The notes under the pieces: generated by a model | What the model was told of the DNA's origin: nothing | Databases searched by the model: none | The model's input: the letters and a program-made list of their open reading frames with translations, nothing else | Position numbers and translations under genes: made by a program | Shown: positions 55,692-64,000 of the stretch, piece after piece | Position numbering within the stretch: position 1 is the stretch's first letter | Layout: the number at the start of each line of letters is the position of its first letter | Source: Rhodococcus_G sp042879035 | Lineage (GTDB): Bacteria > Actinomycetota > Actinomycetes > Mycobacteriales > Mycobacteriaceae | NCBI RefSeq assembly: GCF_042879035.1 | Contig: NZ_JBIAOU010000001.1 | Span: 310,001 to 374,000 of the forward strand | Length of the DNA: 64,000 bases | Direction: 5' to 3'

Positions 55692-56488
55692 GCATGTCCC
55701 ACGCCGATCGCCTCGCCGACAACCGCTTCGCCCCCGGCACGTTCGGGCCGGACCCGAGGCCCGCCCCTGCGCTGCGCATGCTCGCGGCGCAGACGAGGCT
55801 CGAACTGACGTTGCTGCTCCGCAACGGGGAGCAGCTGCTGCTGACGATGTTCATCCCGATCACGCTGCTCGTCGGTCTGACGTTGCTGCCGTTCGGCGAC
55901 CTCGGTGATCCTCGGGTGAACCGGGTCGTGCCCGCGGTGATGATGGTCGCGGTGATGTCGACCGCGTTCACCGGTCAGGCGATCGCGGTCGGCTTCGACC
56001 GCCGCTACGGCGCGCTCAAGAGGCTGGGCGCCACCCCGCTGCCACGCTGGGGGATCATCGCGGGCAAGAGTGCCGCCGTCGTCATCGTCGTCGTGCTCCA
56101 GATGATCCTGCTCGGCGCGATCGCATTCGCGCTCGGTTGGCGGCCGGACGCCCTGGGACTGCTGCTCGGTGCGGCGGTGGTCGCACTCGGCACCGTGATG
56201 TTCGCCGCACTCGGACTGCTGCTCGGCGGGACGCTGAAGGCGGAGATCATCCTGGCGCTGGCGAACGTGCTGTGGTTCGTGATGGCGGGGATCGGCGCCG
56301 TCGTGTTCGGTGGCGACTCCGTTCCGGCGGCGCTGCACACCCTGGCCCGCCTGGTTCCGTCCGGCGCACTCGCGGAGGGCCTCGACGCCGCGCTCGGGGG
56401 ATCCGTCGACGTGTTCGCGATCGTGGTGATGGTGGTGTGGGCCGCCGTCGCGGCGTGGTTCGCGACCCGGTTGTTCAAGTTCACCTGA
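55688..56488 (+). CDS. ABC-2 type exporter membrane protein (Rv1457c type)
   Basis: Protein of 266 residues from ATG 55688. Six predicted helices, e.g. LLTMFIPITLLVGLTLLPFG, VPAVMMVAVMSTAFTGQAIA, SAAVVIVVVLQMILLGAIAFAL, ILALANVLWFVMAGIGAVVFGG. GFDRRYGALKRLGATPLPRW is the coupling region typical of ABC-2 permeases. It works with the preceding ATPase. Confidence 0.92.
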   Translation: MSMSHADRLADNRFAPGTFGPDPRPAPALRMLAAQTRLELTLLLRNGEQLLLTMFIPITLLVGLTLLPFGDLGDPRVNRVVPAVMMVAVMSTAFTGQAIAVGFDRRYGALKRLGATPLPRWGIIAGKSAAVVIVVVLQMILLGAIAFALGWRPDALGLLLGAAVVALGTVMFAALGLLLGGTLKAEIILALANVLWFVMAGIGAVVFGGDSVPAALHTLARLVPSGALAEGLDAALGGSVDVFAIVVMVVWAAVAAWFATRLFKFT

Positions 56489-56525
56489 GCGGAACCGCCC
56501 CATCGCGGCCCGGTGGGACGGCATC

Positions 56526-57974
56526 ATGCTTGCCGTGCCGAACCTCCCGCTGCGCATCGTCGCCTGCCTGTCCGCTTCCGTGGTCCTCGCCGTGACCGCC
56601 GGCGGCCTGGCGTCCGCCGATTCCACCTGGGGTCCGCTCGCTCCCCCGAATCCGTACCTCGGCCCGGCCGGAACCGCGACGATGCACGGCGACGCCGGAT
56701 CGTCGGACGCCACGCCGCTCGCGGGTCCCGGACCCGGGCCGGTGAGCCACACCGCGATTCCACTGGTGTCCGCCTGCCCGACACTGCTCGAAGGGTCCGA
56801 CGGTCGGGTCGTCGCCCTGTGCACCGCGATCGCCGGGCAACAGCCGACGGTGCACCTGCTCGACGCGGACAACTCGCGTTCGGTGGCGTCGCTACCGCTG
56901 GCGAAGGGCAGCCTGCTCGGCGGCGTCTACGCCTTCCTCGACAACGCGAACCGGCTCGTCGCGGTGGACGGCAACCGGCACCTGCAGCGGATCGCGCACA
57001 GCGGCGACAGCCTCGTCGTGGACAGCACGGTCGACCTCTCCGGCGCGGTACCGGACGGCGACGCCGTCACCGGGCTGGTCCCCGACTGGTCCGGGAACGT
57101 CTGGTTCGCGACCGGACGCGGCGTGGTGGGGACGGTCGACGCCGCCGGGGTCGCCCGCACGATCGCGCTGCCCGCCGGGGAGCAGGTGCAGAACAGCATC
57201 TCCAGCTCCCCCGCCGGCGTCTCCGTCGCCACGACCCACGCCCTGTACCAGCTGTCGACGTCGACGGGCGCGTCTCCGGTGGTCGACTGGCGGCACGCCT
57301 ACGACCGCGGTTCCGCACGCAAACCGGGACAGCTCAGCTGGGGTACCGGCTCGACCCCGACGTTCCTCGGTTCCGGCACGGGGTACGACTACGTGGCGAT
57401 CGTCGACAACGCCGACACCCGCGTGAACCTGATCGTGCGCCGCGTCGACACCGGCGCCGAGGTGTGCTCGGTCCCGGTGCTCGCCGCGGGCGGTCCGGGC
57501 AGCGAGAACTCGCCGATCGGCGTCGGCGGATCGGTGTTCGTCGCGAGCACGTACGGCTACCCGTATCCGACGGTGCCCGAGGGTGCGGGTCCCGCGGTTC
57601 CTGCGTCGGCCCTGTTCACCGGCGGCATGACGCGCGTCGACGTCGACGACGCGGGCTGCCACGTCGTGTGGGACAGCGCGGTCCGCAGCGCGGCGGTGCC
57701 GCACCTGTCGACCGCGGACGGGAAGCTGTACACGACGGTCCGCACGGGCCCGGAGGCGACGACGCCGCTGGACGGCTTCACGTTCGCGGTGATCGATCCC
57801 GCCACCGGCGCGGTGCTCTCCGAGACCGGCCTGCCCGGGACCGTCGCGAACGACACCCTGCAGATGTCCGCGCTGATCACCGCGGAGGGTGACTACCTCC
57901 AGGGCACGATCACCGGTCTCGTCCGGGTGCGGGCCGGCGACGGATCGGGCAGTGCGGGCGGTTTCGGTAGCTGA
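56526..57974 (+). CDS. Secreted beta-propeller-like protein of unknown function
   Basis: Protein of 482 residues with a signal peptide (RIVACLSASVVLAVTAGGLASA). The mature part alternates short beta-rich blocks with repeated VxxL/DxxxG patterns such as VHLLDADNSRSVASLPLAKG, RLVAVDGNRHLQRIAHSG, GNVWFATGRGVVGTVDAAG and KLYTTVRTGPEATTPLDG, as in WD40/NHL/PQQ propellers. Cysteines at ACPTLL, ALCTAI, EVCSVP and AGCHVV may form disulfides. It is inserted between the ABC pair and ctaA. Role unknown. Confidence 0.7.
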   Translation: MLAVPNLPLRIVACLSASVVLAVTAGGLASADSTWGPLAPPNPYLGPAGTATMHGDAGSSDATPLAGPGPGPVSHTAIPLVSACPTLLEGSDGRVVALCTAIAGQQPTVHLLDADNSRSVASLPLAKGSLLGGVYAFLDNANRLVAVDGNRHLQRIAHSGDSLVVDSTVDLSGAVPDGDAVTGLVPDWSGNVWFATGRGVVGTVDAAGVARTIALPAGEQVQNSISSSPAGVSVATTHALYQLSTSTGASPVVDWRHAYDRGSARKPGQLSWGTGSTPTFLGSGTGYDYVAIVDNADTRVNLIVRRVDTGAEVCSVPVLAAGGPGSENSPIGVGGSVFVASTYGYPYPTVPEGAGPAVPASALFTGGMTRVDVDDAGCHVVWDSAVRSAAVPHLSTADGKLYTTVRTGPEATTPLDGFTFAVIDPATGAVLSETGLPGTVANDTLQMSALITAEGDYLQGTITGLVRVRAGDGSGSAGGFGS

Positions 57975-57992
57975 CGGCTCGCGGCCGAGCCG
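57975..57992 (+). terminator. Short hairpin after the propeller-like gene
   Basis: CGGCTCG (57975-57981), loop CGGC, CGAGCCG (57986-57992), one base after the stop codon. GC-rich and without a T-run, plausible as an actinobacterial terminator. Confidence 0.6.
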
Positions 57993-58002
57993 CCCCGGCA
58001 AT

Positions 58003-58065
58003 CCAACGACACCGCGGGATGCCGCCCCAACGACACCGCGGCGGTGCCGCCCCAACGACACTGCG
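58003..58065. repeat. Direct repeats of 24-25 bp upstream of ctaA
   Basis: Unit CCAACGACACCGCGG plus about ten bases occurs at 58003-58026 and 58027-58051 with few differences, and a partial third copy begins at 58052. CAACGACAC occurs three times between the propeller-like gene and ctaA, 27 bases before GTG 58093. Confidence 0.85.
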
Positions 58066-58092
58066 TAGTGGACCGGCGATTACGATCGAACC

Positions 58093-59067
58093 GTGCTGTA
58101 TCGCGGCTTCGTGAGCCTGGTCAACCGTCTGCCCCTGCCGTCGTCGGCGGTCCAGAAGTGGATCGCCTTCGCGGTGATCCTGAGCCAGGGCGGCATCGCG
58201 GTGACCGGTTCGGTGGTCCGCGTCACCGCGTCCGGGCTGGGCTGCACGACGTGGCCGCAGTGCTATCCGGGCAGTTTCGTCCCGACGGGGAACTCGACCG
58301 CCCCCTGGTTCCACCAGACGATCGAGTTCGGCAACCGCCTGCTCACCTTCCTCGTGGTGGCGACGGCGGCGGCCGCGGTACTGGCCGTCACCCGGGCGGC
58401 ACGACGCCGTGAGGTGCTGTTCTACGCGTGGCTGATGCCGTTGTCGACGGTGCTGCAGGCGGTGCTGGGCGGCATCACGGTGCTCACCGGGCTGCTGTGG
58501 TGGACCGTCGCCGTGCACATGCTGGTGTCGATGGCGATGGTGTGGTTGTCGGTGATCCTGTTGCACAAGATCGACCAGCCCGACGACGGCGTCGACGTGG
58601 TGGTGCTGCCGAAGCAGTTGCGCTGGCTCACCGCGTTGTCGGGTGTGGCCTTGGCGGGCACGCTGGTCGCGGGGACGATGGTGACGGGTGCCGGTCCGCA
58701 CGCGGGCGACAAGAGCCCGGAACGCACCGTCGAGCGTCTCGATCTCGACATCACCAATCTCGTGCACCTGCACGCCGAACTGCTGGTCGCCTATCTCGCC
58801 CTGCTGGTCGGGTTGGGGTTCGCGCTGTACGCGGTCGGCGCCCGCAGCGCGTTGAAGCTTCGGTTGAAGGTCGTGATCACGCTCGTGGTCGCACAGGCGT
58901 GTGTGGGACTGGTCCAGTTCTGGACCGATGTCCCGGCCGTGCTCGTGACGATCCATGTCGCCCTGGCCGGGGCCTGCACGGCCGCGACGGCCGCGCTGTA
59001 CGCCGCGGGCCGGGTTCGGGAGCTCGCGCCGGTGAACACCGGATCTCCCGCGGTGGCGACCACCTGA
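58093..59067 (+). CDS. ctaA: Heme A synthase CtaA (COX15)
   Basis: Protein of 324 residues from GTG 58093. Eight helices. It carries the four conserved His of the family in WFHQTIEFGNRL, WWTVAVHMLVSMAM, LVHLHAELLVAYLALL and VLVTIHVALAGA. It oxidises the methyl of heme O to make heme A for cytochrome aa3. The partner heme O synthase ctaB lies 1.5 kb away. The C-terminus ends in a triple 18-bp repeat at 59055-59108. Confidence 0.93.
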   Translation: MLYRGFVSLVNRLPLPSSAVQKWIAFAVILSQGGIAVTGSVVRVTASGLGCTTWPQCYPGSFVPTGNSTAPWFHQTIEFGNRLLTFLVVATAAAAVLAVTRAARRREVLFYAWLMPLSTVLQAVLGGITVLTGLLWWTVAVHMLVSMAMVWLSVILLHKIDQPDDGVDVVVLPKQLRWLTALSGVALAGTLVAGTMVTGAGPHAGDKSPERTVERLDLDITNLVHLHAELLVAYLALLVGLGFALYAVGARSALKLRLKVVITLVVAQACVGLVQFWTDVPAVLVTIHVALAGACTAATAALYAAGRVRELAPVNTGSPAVATT

Positions 59068-59108
59068 CAGACGGCGACCACCTGACAGGCAACGACCACC
59101 TGACAGAC
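59055..59108. repeat. Three 18-bp tandem repeats over the ctaA stop codon
   Basis: GGCGACCACCTGACAGAC (59055-59072), GGCGACCACCTGACAGGC (59073-59090) and AACGACCACCTGACAGAC (59091-59108). Each unit contains a copy of the sequence around the ctaA stop (ACC ACC TGA). Confidence 0.93.
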
Positions 59109-59113
59109 AACGA

Positions 59114-59151
59114 GAAAGCCGGTGACCCGCGCAGTCGGGTCACCGGCTTTC
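59114..59151. terminator. Perfect 16-bp bidirectional hairpin terminator between ctaA and the Rv1455-like gene
   Basis: GAAAGCCGGTGACCCG (59114-59129), six-base loop, CGGGTCACCGGCTTTC (59136-59151). A- and T-ends on both sides, serving both convergent genes. Confidence 0.92.
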
Positions 59152-59169
59152 GTCGTGTCGGCGGCGTGC

Positions 59170-59532
59170 TCAGAGCCCGTTGCGGGCCTTCGGGAATCGG
59201 GTCTGGTTGGCGACCCAGCCGGCCATCTTCTTCCAGTGCCCGACGCGCGGGGTGACGATGCTGGTGACGCTGCGCTCCCACCCGGAGGCCGTGAGGCCGT
59301 CGACCGCGGCGACGACGGCGTCGGCGGCGGCGAGGTCGTCGACCACCTGGTCGCCGAGGACGCCGTCCGCACCGACGAGGGTGATCCGGACGCCGTCGAG
59401 GCCGATGGGCTGGATGACGGCGGTGGCGGAGCCGCCGTGCTCGGCGACGAACTTGGTCACCGCGGTCACGGTCCGCTGCGGCGCGACGGCGGTCGGCGCG
59501 GCGGCGCCGGAATCCTGGGTGTCCACACTCAT
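59170..59532 (-). CDS. Conserved hypothetical protein (Rv1455 position)
   Basis: Protein of 120 residues from ATG 59532. An acidic/Ala-rich N-terminus is followed by RTVTAVTKFVAEHGGSATAV, GLDGVRITLVGADGVLGDQV and DGLTASGWERSVTSIVTP, then a basic Trp-rich tail (GHWKKMAGWVANQTRFPKAR). No known catalytic motif. The position between ctaA and qor, in opposite orientation, matches Rv1455. Confidence 0.8.
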   Translation of the reverse strand: MSVDTQDSGAAAPTAVAPQRTVTAVTKFVAEHGGSATAVIQPIGLDGVRITLVGADGVLGDQVVDDLAAADAVVAAVDGLTASGWERSVTSIVTPRVGHWKKMAGWVANQTRFPKARNGL

Positions 59533-59565
59533 GTGCTCAGGATACGGGAGGGCAGAATCGTCGGT

Positions 59566-60531
59566 ATGCGCGCAATCACTGTGTCCGAGTTCGGCGGTCC
59601 CGACGTCCTCACCCTGTCCGAGATCCCGGACCCGGTTCCCGGCGACCACGACGTTCTGGTCCGCACCGAGGCGATCGGTGTCAACTACATCGACACCTAC
59701 TTCCGGACCGGCGCCTACGCCGTCGACCTGCCGTATGTCGCGGGCGCGGAGGGCACCGGCGTGGTCGAGGCGGTGGGCTCGGCGGTCACGGATCTGACGG
59801 TCGGCGACCGGGTGGCGTGGTCGGATGCGCCGGCGAGCTACGCCGAGCTGGTGGCAGTCCCCGCGGCGAAGGCCGTTCCGGTGCCCGAGGATGTGCCGGC
59901 GCCGCAGGCGGCGTCCGCGCTGCTGCAGGGCATGACCGCGCACTATCTGCTGCACTCCGTGTACGCGGCTCAGCCGGGCGAGACGGTCCTGGTGCATGCC
60001 GGTGCGGGCGGGGTCGGGCAAGTGCTCACCCAGCTGGCGGTCGCGCGGGGTGTCCGGGTGATCACGACGGTGTCCACCGACGAGAAGGAGGCCCTGTCGC
60101 GGCGGTGCGGCGCCGCCGAGGTGCTGCGGTACGGGGAGGACCTCGCCGACCGGGTCCGGGCCCTGACCGACGGGGAGGGCGTCGCCGCGGTGTACGACGG
60201 GGTCGGTGCCGACACGTTCGAGGCCAGCCTGGCGTCGCTGCGGATCCGCGGCACCCTCGCGCTGTTCGGGGCGGCCAGTGGTCCGGTGCCGCCGTTCGAC
60301 CCGCAACGCCTCAACGCCGCCGGGTCGCTCTTTCTGACGCGGCCGACGCTGGCGCACTACACGCGCGACCGGGACGAGTTGCTGTGGCGGTCGGGGGACG
60401 TGTTCGCCGCGATCGGCGACGGGACGCTGACCGTCCGGGTGGGCGCGACGTATACGCTGGCGAACGCCGCGCAGGCGCACCGCGACCTGCAGGCCCGTCG
60501 GACGACGGGTTCGATCGTGCTCCTGCCCTAG
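59566..60531 (+). CDS. qor: Quinone oxidoreductase (zeta-crystallin type, MDR family)
   Basis: Protein of 321 residues from ATG 59566. GVNYIDTYFRTGAY, GAEGTGVVEAVGSAVTDLTV, the cofactor motif VLVHAGAGGVGQVLTQLA, and SLASLRIRGTLALFGAASG. No zinc ligands, as in NADPH-dependent quinone reductases. It reduces quinones or similar electrophiles. It is divergent from the Rv1455-like gene with 33 bases between starts; counterpart Rv1454c. Confidence 0.92.
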   Translation: MRAITVSEFGGPDVLTLSEIPDPVPGDHDVLVRTEAIGVNYIDTYFRTGAYAVDLPYVAGAEGTGVVEAVGSAVTDLTVGDRVAWSDAPASYAELVAVPAAKAVPVPEDVPAPQAASALLQGMTAHYLLHSVYAAQPGETVLVHAGAGGVGQVLTQLAVARGVRVITTVSTDEKEALSRRCGAAEVLRYGEDLADRVRALTDGEGVAAVYDGVGADTFEASLASLRIRGTLALFGAASGPVPPFDPQRLNAAGSLFLTRPTLAHYTRDRDELLWRSGDVFAAIGDGTLTVRVGATYTLANAAQAHRDLQARRTTGSIVLLP

Positions 60532-60555
60532 GCGGGCGGCCGGGACGCGGTCGGC

Positions 60556-61533
60556 TCAGGACAGCAGGCTCGAGACCGTGTCCCAGCCGAGGACGGAGTC
60601 GACCGCGAGACCGCAGAACACGACGGCGAGGTAGTTGTTCGACTGCAGGAACAGGCGCAGCGGCTTCACGGATCCGCCCTTGCGGACACCCGAGTACAGC
60701 TGGTGTGCCATCAGGAGGAACCAGGCGCCGGCGACGAGAGCGACCGCGGCGTAGATGACACCGGCGGCGGGGACGAGCGCCAGCGTGGCGATGACGGTCA
60801 GCCAGGTGTAGACGACGATCTGCTTGGTGACGCGTTCCTCGGTGGCGATCACCGGGAGCATCGGCACGCCCGCCGCCTTGTAGTCCTCCTTGTAGCGCAT
60901 CGCGAGCGCCCAGGTGTGTGGCGGCGTCCAGAAGAAGATGACCAGGAACAGCACGATCGGCTCCCAGCTGAGGGTGCCGGTGACCGCGGCCCATCCGACG
61001 AGCACGGGCATGCAGCCGGCGGCGCCACCCCAGATGACGTTCTGCCAGGTCCGACGCTTGAGCACCATCGTGTACACGAACACGTAGAACGCGATGGTCA
61101 CGAGGACGAGGAGCCCGGCGAGCAGGTTCGCCGCCCACCACAGCCACACGAAGGATCCGGCGCCGAGCACGAGCCCGAAGACGAGGGCGTGGGAGGTGGG
61201 CACCGCCATGCGGGCCAGCGGCCTGCGCGCGGTCCGCTTCATCACCTTGTCGATGTCCGCGTCGACGACGCAGTTGAGCGTGTTGGCGCTGGCCGCGCCC
61301 ATCCATCCGCCGAAGAGGGTGGCGAGGATGAGCGGGAAGTCGACCGTGCCGCGGTCCGCGAGGAGCATTGCCGGGATCGTCGCGACGAGGAGCAGTTCGA
61401 TGACCCGGGGTTTGGTGAGCGCCAGGTAGGCGAGGACCTTCCCGGTGATCCGACCCCACACGGTGTCCGGTGTGCTCGGGGTGGCATCGGGGGCACCAGC
61501 GAGACCGTGTCCGCCACGCTCCACTATCCGCAC
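60556..61533 (-). CDS. ctaB: Protoheme IX farnesyltransferase (heme O synthase) CtaB
   Basis: Protein of 325 residues from GTG 61533. UbiA-superfamily, about nine helices. First Asp-rich motif LNCVVDADIDKVMKRTARRP; second region RYKEDYKAAGVPMLPV. LALTKPRVIELLLVATIPAM opens the enzyme. It adds a farnesyl chain to protoheme, feeding CtaA. A GTG three codons downstream is an alternative. Divergent from tkt across 256 bases that contain three GCACTAC motifs. Confidence 0.94.
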   Translation of the reverse strand: MRIVERGGHGLAGAPDATPSTPDTVWGRITGKVLAYLALTKPRVIELLLVATIPAMLLADRGTVDFPLILATLFGGWMGAASANTLNCVVDADIDKVMKRTARRPLARMAVPTSHALVFGLVLGAGSFVWLWWAANLLAGLLVLVTIAFYVFVYTMVLKRRTWQNVIWGGAAGCMPVLVGWAAVTGTLSWEPIVLFLVIFFWTPPHTWALAMRYKEDYKAAGVPMLPVIATEERVTKQIVVYTWLTVIATLALVPAAGVIYAAVALVAGAWFLLMAHQLYSGVRKGGSVKPLRLFLQSNNYLAVVFCGLAVDSVLGWDTVSSLLS

Positions 61534-61612
61534 CGTTTCTCCTACTCTCGGGCCCGGCCGATGGGCGCGTACGACAACCGCTCCGGCGGTCCTCCCACGA
61601 CCGGGGACCCGA

Positions 61613-61726
61613 GCACTACTACACCCGATGGTAGACGCCCCGGCGGCGAGAACCGAACCGGCCTGCCGGGGCGGACGCGTGATCGACCGTGGTCTACCCG
61701 GGCACTACTGTTGTCACGGCACTACG
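61613..61726. repeat. GCACTAC direct repeats in the ctaB-tkt divergent region
   Basis: GCACTACT at 61613-61620 and 61702-61709 and GCACTACG at 61719-61726, in the same orientation. An 8-bp perfect inverted repeat GCCCCGGC/GCCGGGGC (61637-61644/61665-61672) lies among them. These may be regulator sites; I recognise no known consensus. Confidence 0.45.
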
Positions 61727-61789
61727 CTTGGCGTTACCGCCTGCCGACCACCCAGGGCCGTTCCCCACATGTCAGGAGACTTGAAGCTC

Positions 61790-63892
61790 GTGTCAGTCAC
61801 AGACGAGATCCGCGTCCTCACCCAGCCGGTTCATCCCGCCGACTGGACCGAGCTGGACACCAAAGCGGTCGACACCGTTCGTGTCCTCGCCGCCGACGCG
61901 GTGCAGAAGGTCGGCAACGGCCACCCCGGCACCGCGATGAGCCTCGCTCCCCTCGCCTACACCCTCTTCCAACGGGTCATGCGCCACGACCCGGCGGACG
62001 CCGAGTGGGTCGGCCGGGACCGGTTCGTGCTCTCGTGCGGACACTCCAGCCTCACCCTGTACCTGCAGCTGTACCTGTCGGGCTACGGGCTCGAGCTCGC
62101 CGACATCGAGTCGCTGCGCACCTGGGGCTCGCTGACCCCGGGCCACCCCGAGTACGGCCACACCACCGGTGTCGAGATCACCACCGGCCCCCTCGGCCAG
62201 GGTCTGGCCTCCGCGGTGGGCATGGCGATGGCGGCGCGCCGCGAGCGGGGCCTGTTCGATCCCGATGCGGCGGCCGGCACCAGCCCGTTCGACCACCACG
62301 TGTACGTCATCGCGTCCGACGGCGACCTGCAGGAGGGTGTGACCTCCGAGGCGTCGTCGATCGCGGGTGTGCAGCAGTTGGGCAACCTGATCGTCTTCTA
62401 CGACGACAACGAGATCTCGATCGAGCACGACACGGCGATCGCGTTCGGTGAGGACGTCGCCAAGCGTTACGAGGCGTACGGCTGGCACGTGCAGCGGGTC
62501 GAGGGCGGCGAGAACGTCTCGGCGATGCTCGATGCCGTCGAGGCCGCGAAGGCGGTGACCGACAAGCCGTCGATCATCGTCCTGCGCACCATCATCGGCT
62601 ACCCGGCGCCGACCAAGATGAACACCGGTGACGTGCACGGCGCGGCCCTGGGCGCCGCCGAGGTCGCCGGTGTGAAGGAGGCCCTCGGCTTCGACCCGGA
62701 GAAGAGCTTCGACGTCGACCCGGCTGCCCTGGCGCACGCCCGTGAGGTGCAGACCCGCGGTGCCGCTGCCCACACCGAGTGGCAGACGACGTTCGACGCC
62801 TGGGCCGCCCGCGAGCCCCAGCGCAAGGCCCTGTTCGACCGGCTGCACGCCGGCGAGTTCCCCGAGGGCTGGATCGACGTCCTTCCGACGTGGGAGCCGG
62901 ACGCGAAGGGCGCCGCGACCCGCAAGGCCTCGAGCAAGGTCCTCAACGCGCTCGGCCCGATCCTGCCGGAGCTGTGGGGCGGCTCGGCCGACCTCGCGGG
63001 CAGCAACAACACCACCATCGACGGCTCGGACTCGTTCGGCCCGCCGTCGATCTCGACGAAGGACTGGACGGCGCAGCCGTACGGCCGCACCCTGCACTTC
63101 GGTATCCGTGAGCACGCGATGGGCTCGATCCTCAACGGCATCGCACTGCACGGCCCGACCCGCCCGTACGGCGGCACGTTCCTCGTCTTCAGCGACTACA
63201 TGCGACCCGCGGTGCGCCTGGCCGCGCTGATGGGTGTGCCGTCGATCTACGTGTGGACCCACGACTCCATCGGCCTCGGCGAGGACGGCCCGACCCATCA
63301 GCCGATCGAGCACCTCGCGGCGCTGCGCGGCATCCCGAACATGTCGGTGATCCGGCCGGGCGACGCGAACGAGACCGCGCAGGCCTGGCGGTACGCGCTC
63401 GAGCACACCACCGGCCCGACCGCGCTGGCGCTGACCCGTCAGGACATCCCGGTCCTCGAGGGCACGAAGGAGAAGGCCGCCGAGGGCGTCAAGCGGGGCG
63501 CGTACGTGCTGGAGGACTCCTCCACCGGCACCCCCGAGGTCATCCTGCTCGCGTCCGGTTCGGAGCTGTACCTGGCGGTCGAGGCCCGCAAGGTTCTCGA
63601 GGCCGACGGCATCGGTACCCGCGTGGTGTCGGTCCCCTGCCTCGACTGGTTCGCCGAGCAGGACCAGGCGTACCGCGACGAGGTGCTGCCGCCCGCGACC
63701 CGCGCCCGCGTCTCCGTCGAGGCCGGCATCGCGATGCCGTGGTGGCGTCTGCTCGGCGACGCCGGTGAGGCCGTCTCCATCGAGCACTTCGGCGCCTCCG
63801 CCGACCACAAGACCCTGTTCCGCGAGTTCGGGTTCACGGCCGAGAACGTCACGGCCGCGGCCCGTCGCACCCTCGATCGAGTGAAGGGCTGA
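61790..63892 (+). CDS. tkt: Transketolase
   Basis: Protein of 700 residues from GTG 61790, equal to the M. tuberculosis length as I recall. TPP enzyme of the pentose phosphate pathway: GNGHPGTAMSLAPLAYTLFQ, SPGHPEY-like block LTPGHPEYGHTTGVEITTGP, IASDGDLQEGVTSEASSIAG (TPP/Mg motif), FGIREHAMGSILNGIALHG (catalytic Glu), HDSIGLGEDGPTHQPIEHL. An upstream ATG 61769 is possible, but AGGAG at 61774-61778 is better placed for the GTG. tal follows five bases later. Confidence 0.96.
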   Translation: MSVTDEIRVLTQPVHPADWTELDTKAVDTVRVLAADAVQKVGNGHPGTAMSLAPLAYTLFQRVMRHDPADAEWVGRDRFVLSCGHSSLTLYLQLYLSGYGLELADIESLRTWGSLTPGHPEYGHTTGVEITTGPLGQGLASAVGMAMAARRERGLFDPDAAAGTSPFDHHVYVIASDGDLQEGVTSEASSIAGVQQLGNLIVFYDDNEISIEHDTAIAFGEDVAKRYEAYGWHVQRVEGGENVSAMLDAVEAAKAVTDKPSIIVLRTIIGYPAPTKMNTGDVHGAALGAAEVAGVKEALGFDPEKSFDVDPAALAHAREVQTRGAAAHTEWQTTFDAWAAREPQRKALFDRLHAGEFPEGWIDVLPTWEPDAKGAATRKASSKVLNALGPILPELWGGSADLAGSNNTTIDGSDSFGPPSISTKDWTAQPYGRTLHFGIREHAMGSILNGIALHGPTRPYGGTFLVFSDYMRPAVRLAALMGVPSIYVWTHDSIGLGEDGPTHQPIEHLAALRGIPNMSVIRPGDANETAQAWRYALEHTTGPTALALTRQDIPVLEGTKEKAAEGVKRGAYVLEDSSTGTPEVILLASGSELYLAVEARKVLEADGIGTRVVSVPCLDWFAEQDQAYRDEVLPPATRARVSVEAGIAMPWWRLLGDAGEAVSIEHFGASADHKTLFREFGFTAENVTAAARRTLDRVKG

Positions 63893-63897
63893 TCGCC

Positions 63898-64000
63898 ATG
63901 GCACAGAATCAGAATCTTGCCGACCTGTCGGCCGCCGGTGTCTCGGTGTGGTTGGACGACCTGTCCCGGGGGCGGCTCGAGACCGGCAACCTGGCGCAGC
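63898..64000 (+). CDS. tal: Transaldolase (N-terminal part, runs off the window)
   Basis: The first 34 residues are visible: MAQNQNLADLSAAGVSVWLD, then DLSRGRLETGNLAQ. This is the actinobacterial transaldolase N-terminus with the LSAAGVSVWLDDLSR block. It transfers a dihydroxyacetone unit in the pentose phosphate pathway. Five bases after tkt, so same operon. The catalytic Lys lies outside the window. Confidence 0.9.
   Translation, partial: MAQNQNLADLSAAGVSVWLDDLSRGRLETGNLAQ

Overview
The window looks like chromosomal DNA of a mycolic-acid actinomycete, most probably Rhodococcus or a close relative. The evidence is very high GC, frequent GTG starts, InhA-type enoyl reductase next to MabA, an NlpC/P60 RipA-like hydrolase, an MptB-type mannosyltransferase and a complete suf operon. 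From memory, the gene order is a mirror image of the Mycobacterium tuberculosis block Rv1448c-Rv1496 (tal-tkt, ctaB, qor, ctaA, ABC pair, mptB, sufR-sufBDCSU-sufT, ABC-F, acnR, acn, ripA, moxR1, fabG1-inhA-hemH, nfeD/SPFH, TVP38, mutAB, meaB). Gene families were assigned by reading the proteins; no database was searched.

Layout. 1-4354 (-): meaB start, mutB, mutA (methylmalonyl-CoA mutase). 4429-7062 (+): thioesterase, TVP38 membrane protein, SatD-like protein and a membrane partner. 7076-9602 (-): SPFH protein, NfeD, DUF3097. 9670-15088: conserved hypothetical, TIGR00027-type methyltransferase, thioesterase, glutamine-synthetase-like protein, small secreted protein and iron-inserting ferrochelatase. 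15099-22415 (-): inhA, fabG1, VWA/DUF58/MoxR module, ripA-like hydrolase, Rv1476-like membrane protein. 22818-26453 (+): aconitase and its TetR repressor gene acnR. 26483-28829 (-): small HTH protein, ABC-F ATPase, DUF1622 protein. 28895-31843: lycopene cyclase, F420/LLM oxidoreductase, membrane metal-dependent hydrolase.

31967-41809 is a catabolic island inserted in the conserved block. It encodes acyl-CoA dehydrogenases, BadI-like, BadH-like, AliA-like, GcdH-like and BadK-like enzymes. Together these fit conversion of cyclohexanecarboxylate through CoA thioesters and pimeloyl-CoA to glutaryl-CoA and crotonyl-CoA. Two near-identical promoters carry the same -35/-10 and the same pair of TGAA-N6-TTCA boxes 21 bp apart. 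The island also carries two damaged genes: a thiolase with lost start, internal deletion and frameshift, and a second TetR regulator with a one-base deletion.

41832-46192: LigD (no phosphoesterase domain) and Ku for end joining, a GXWXG/DUF4334 protein and a zinc alcohol dehydrogenase. 46368-52916 (-): sufR-sufB-sufD-sufC-sufS-sufU-sufT for Fe-S cluster assembly, with a SufR-type operator over the sufR start. 52990-59067 (+): mptB, an ABC exporter pair, a secreted propeller-like protein and ctaA. 59170-64000: Rv1455-like protein, quinone oxidoreductase, ctaB (heme O synthase), transketolase and the start of transaldolase.

A recurring oddity is short exact tandem duplications, mostly 15 bp, at gene ends, termini and non-coding sites.
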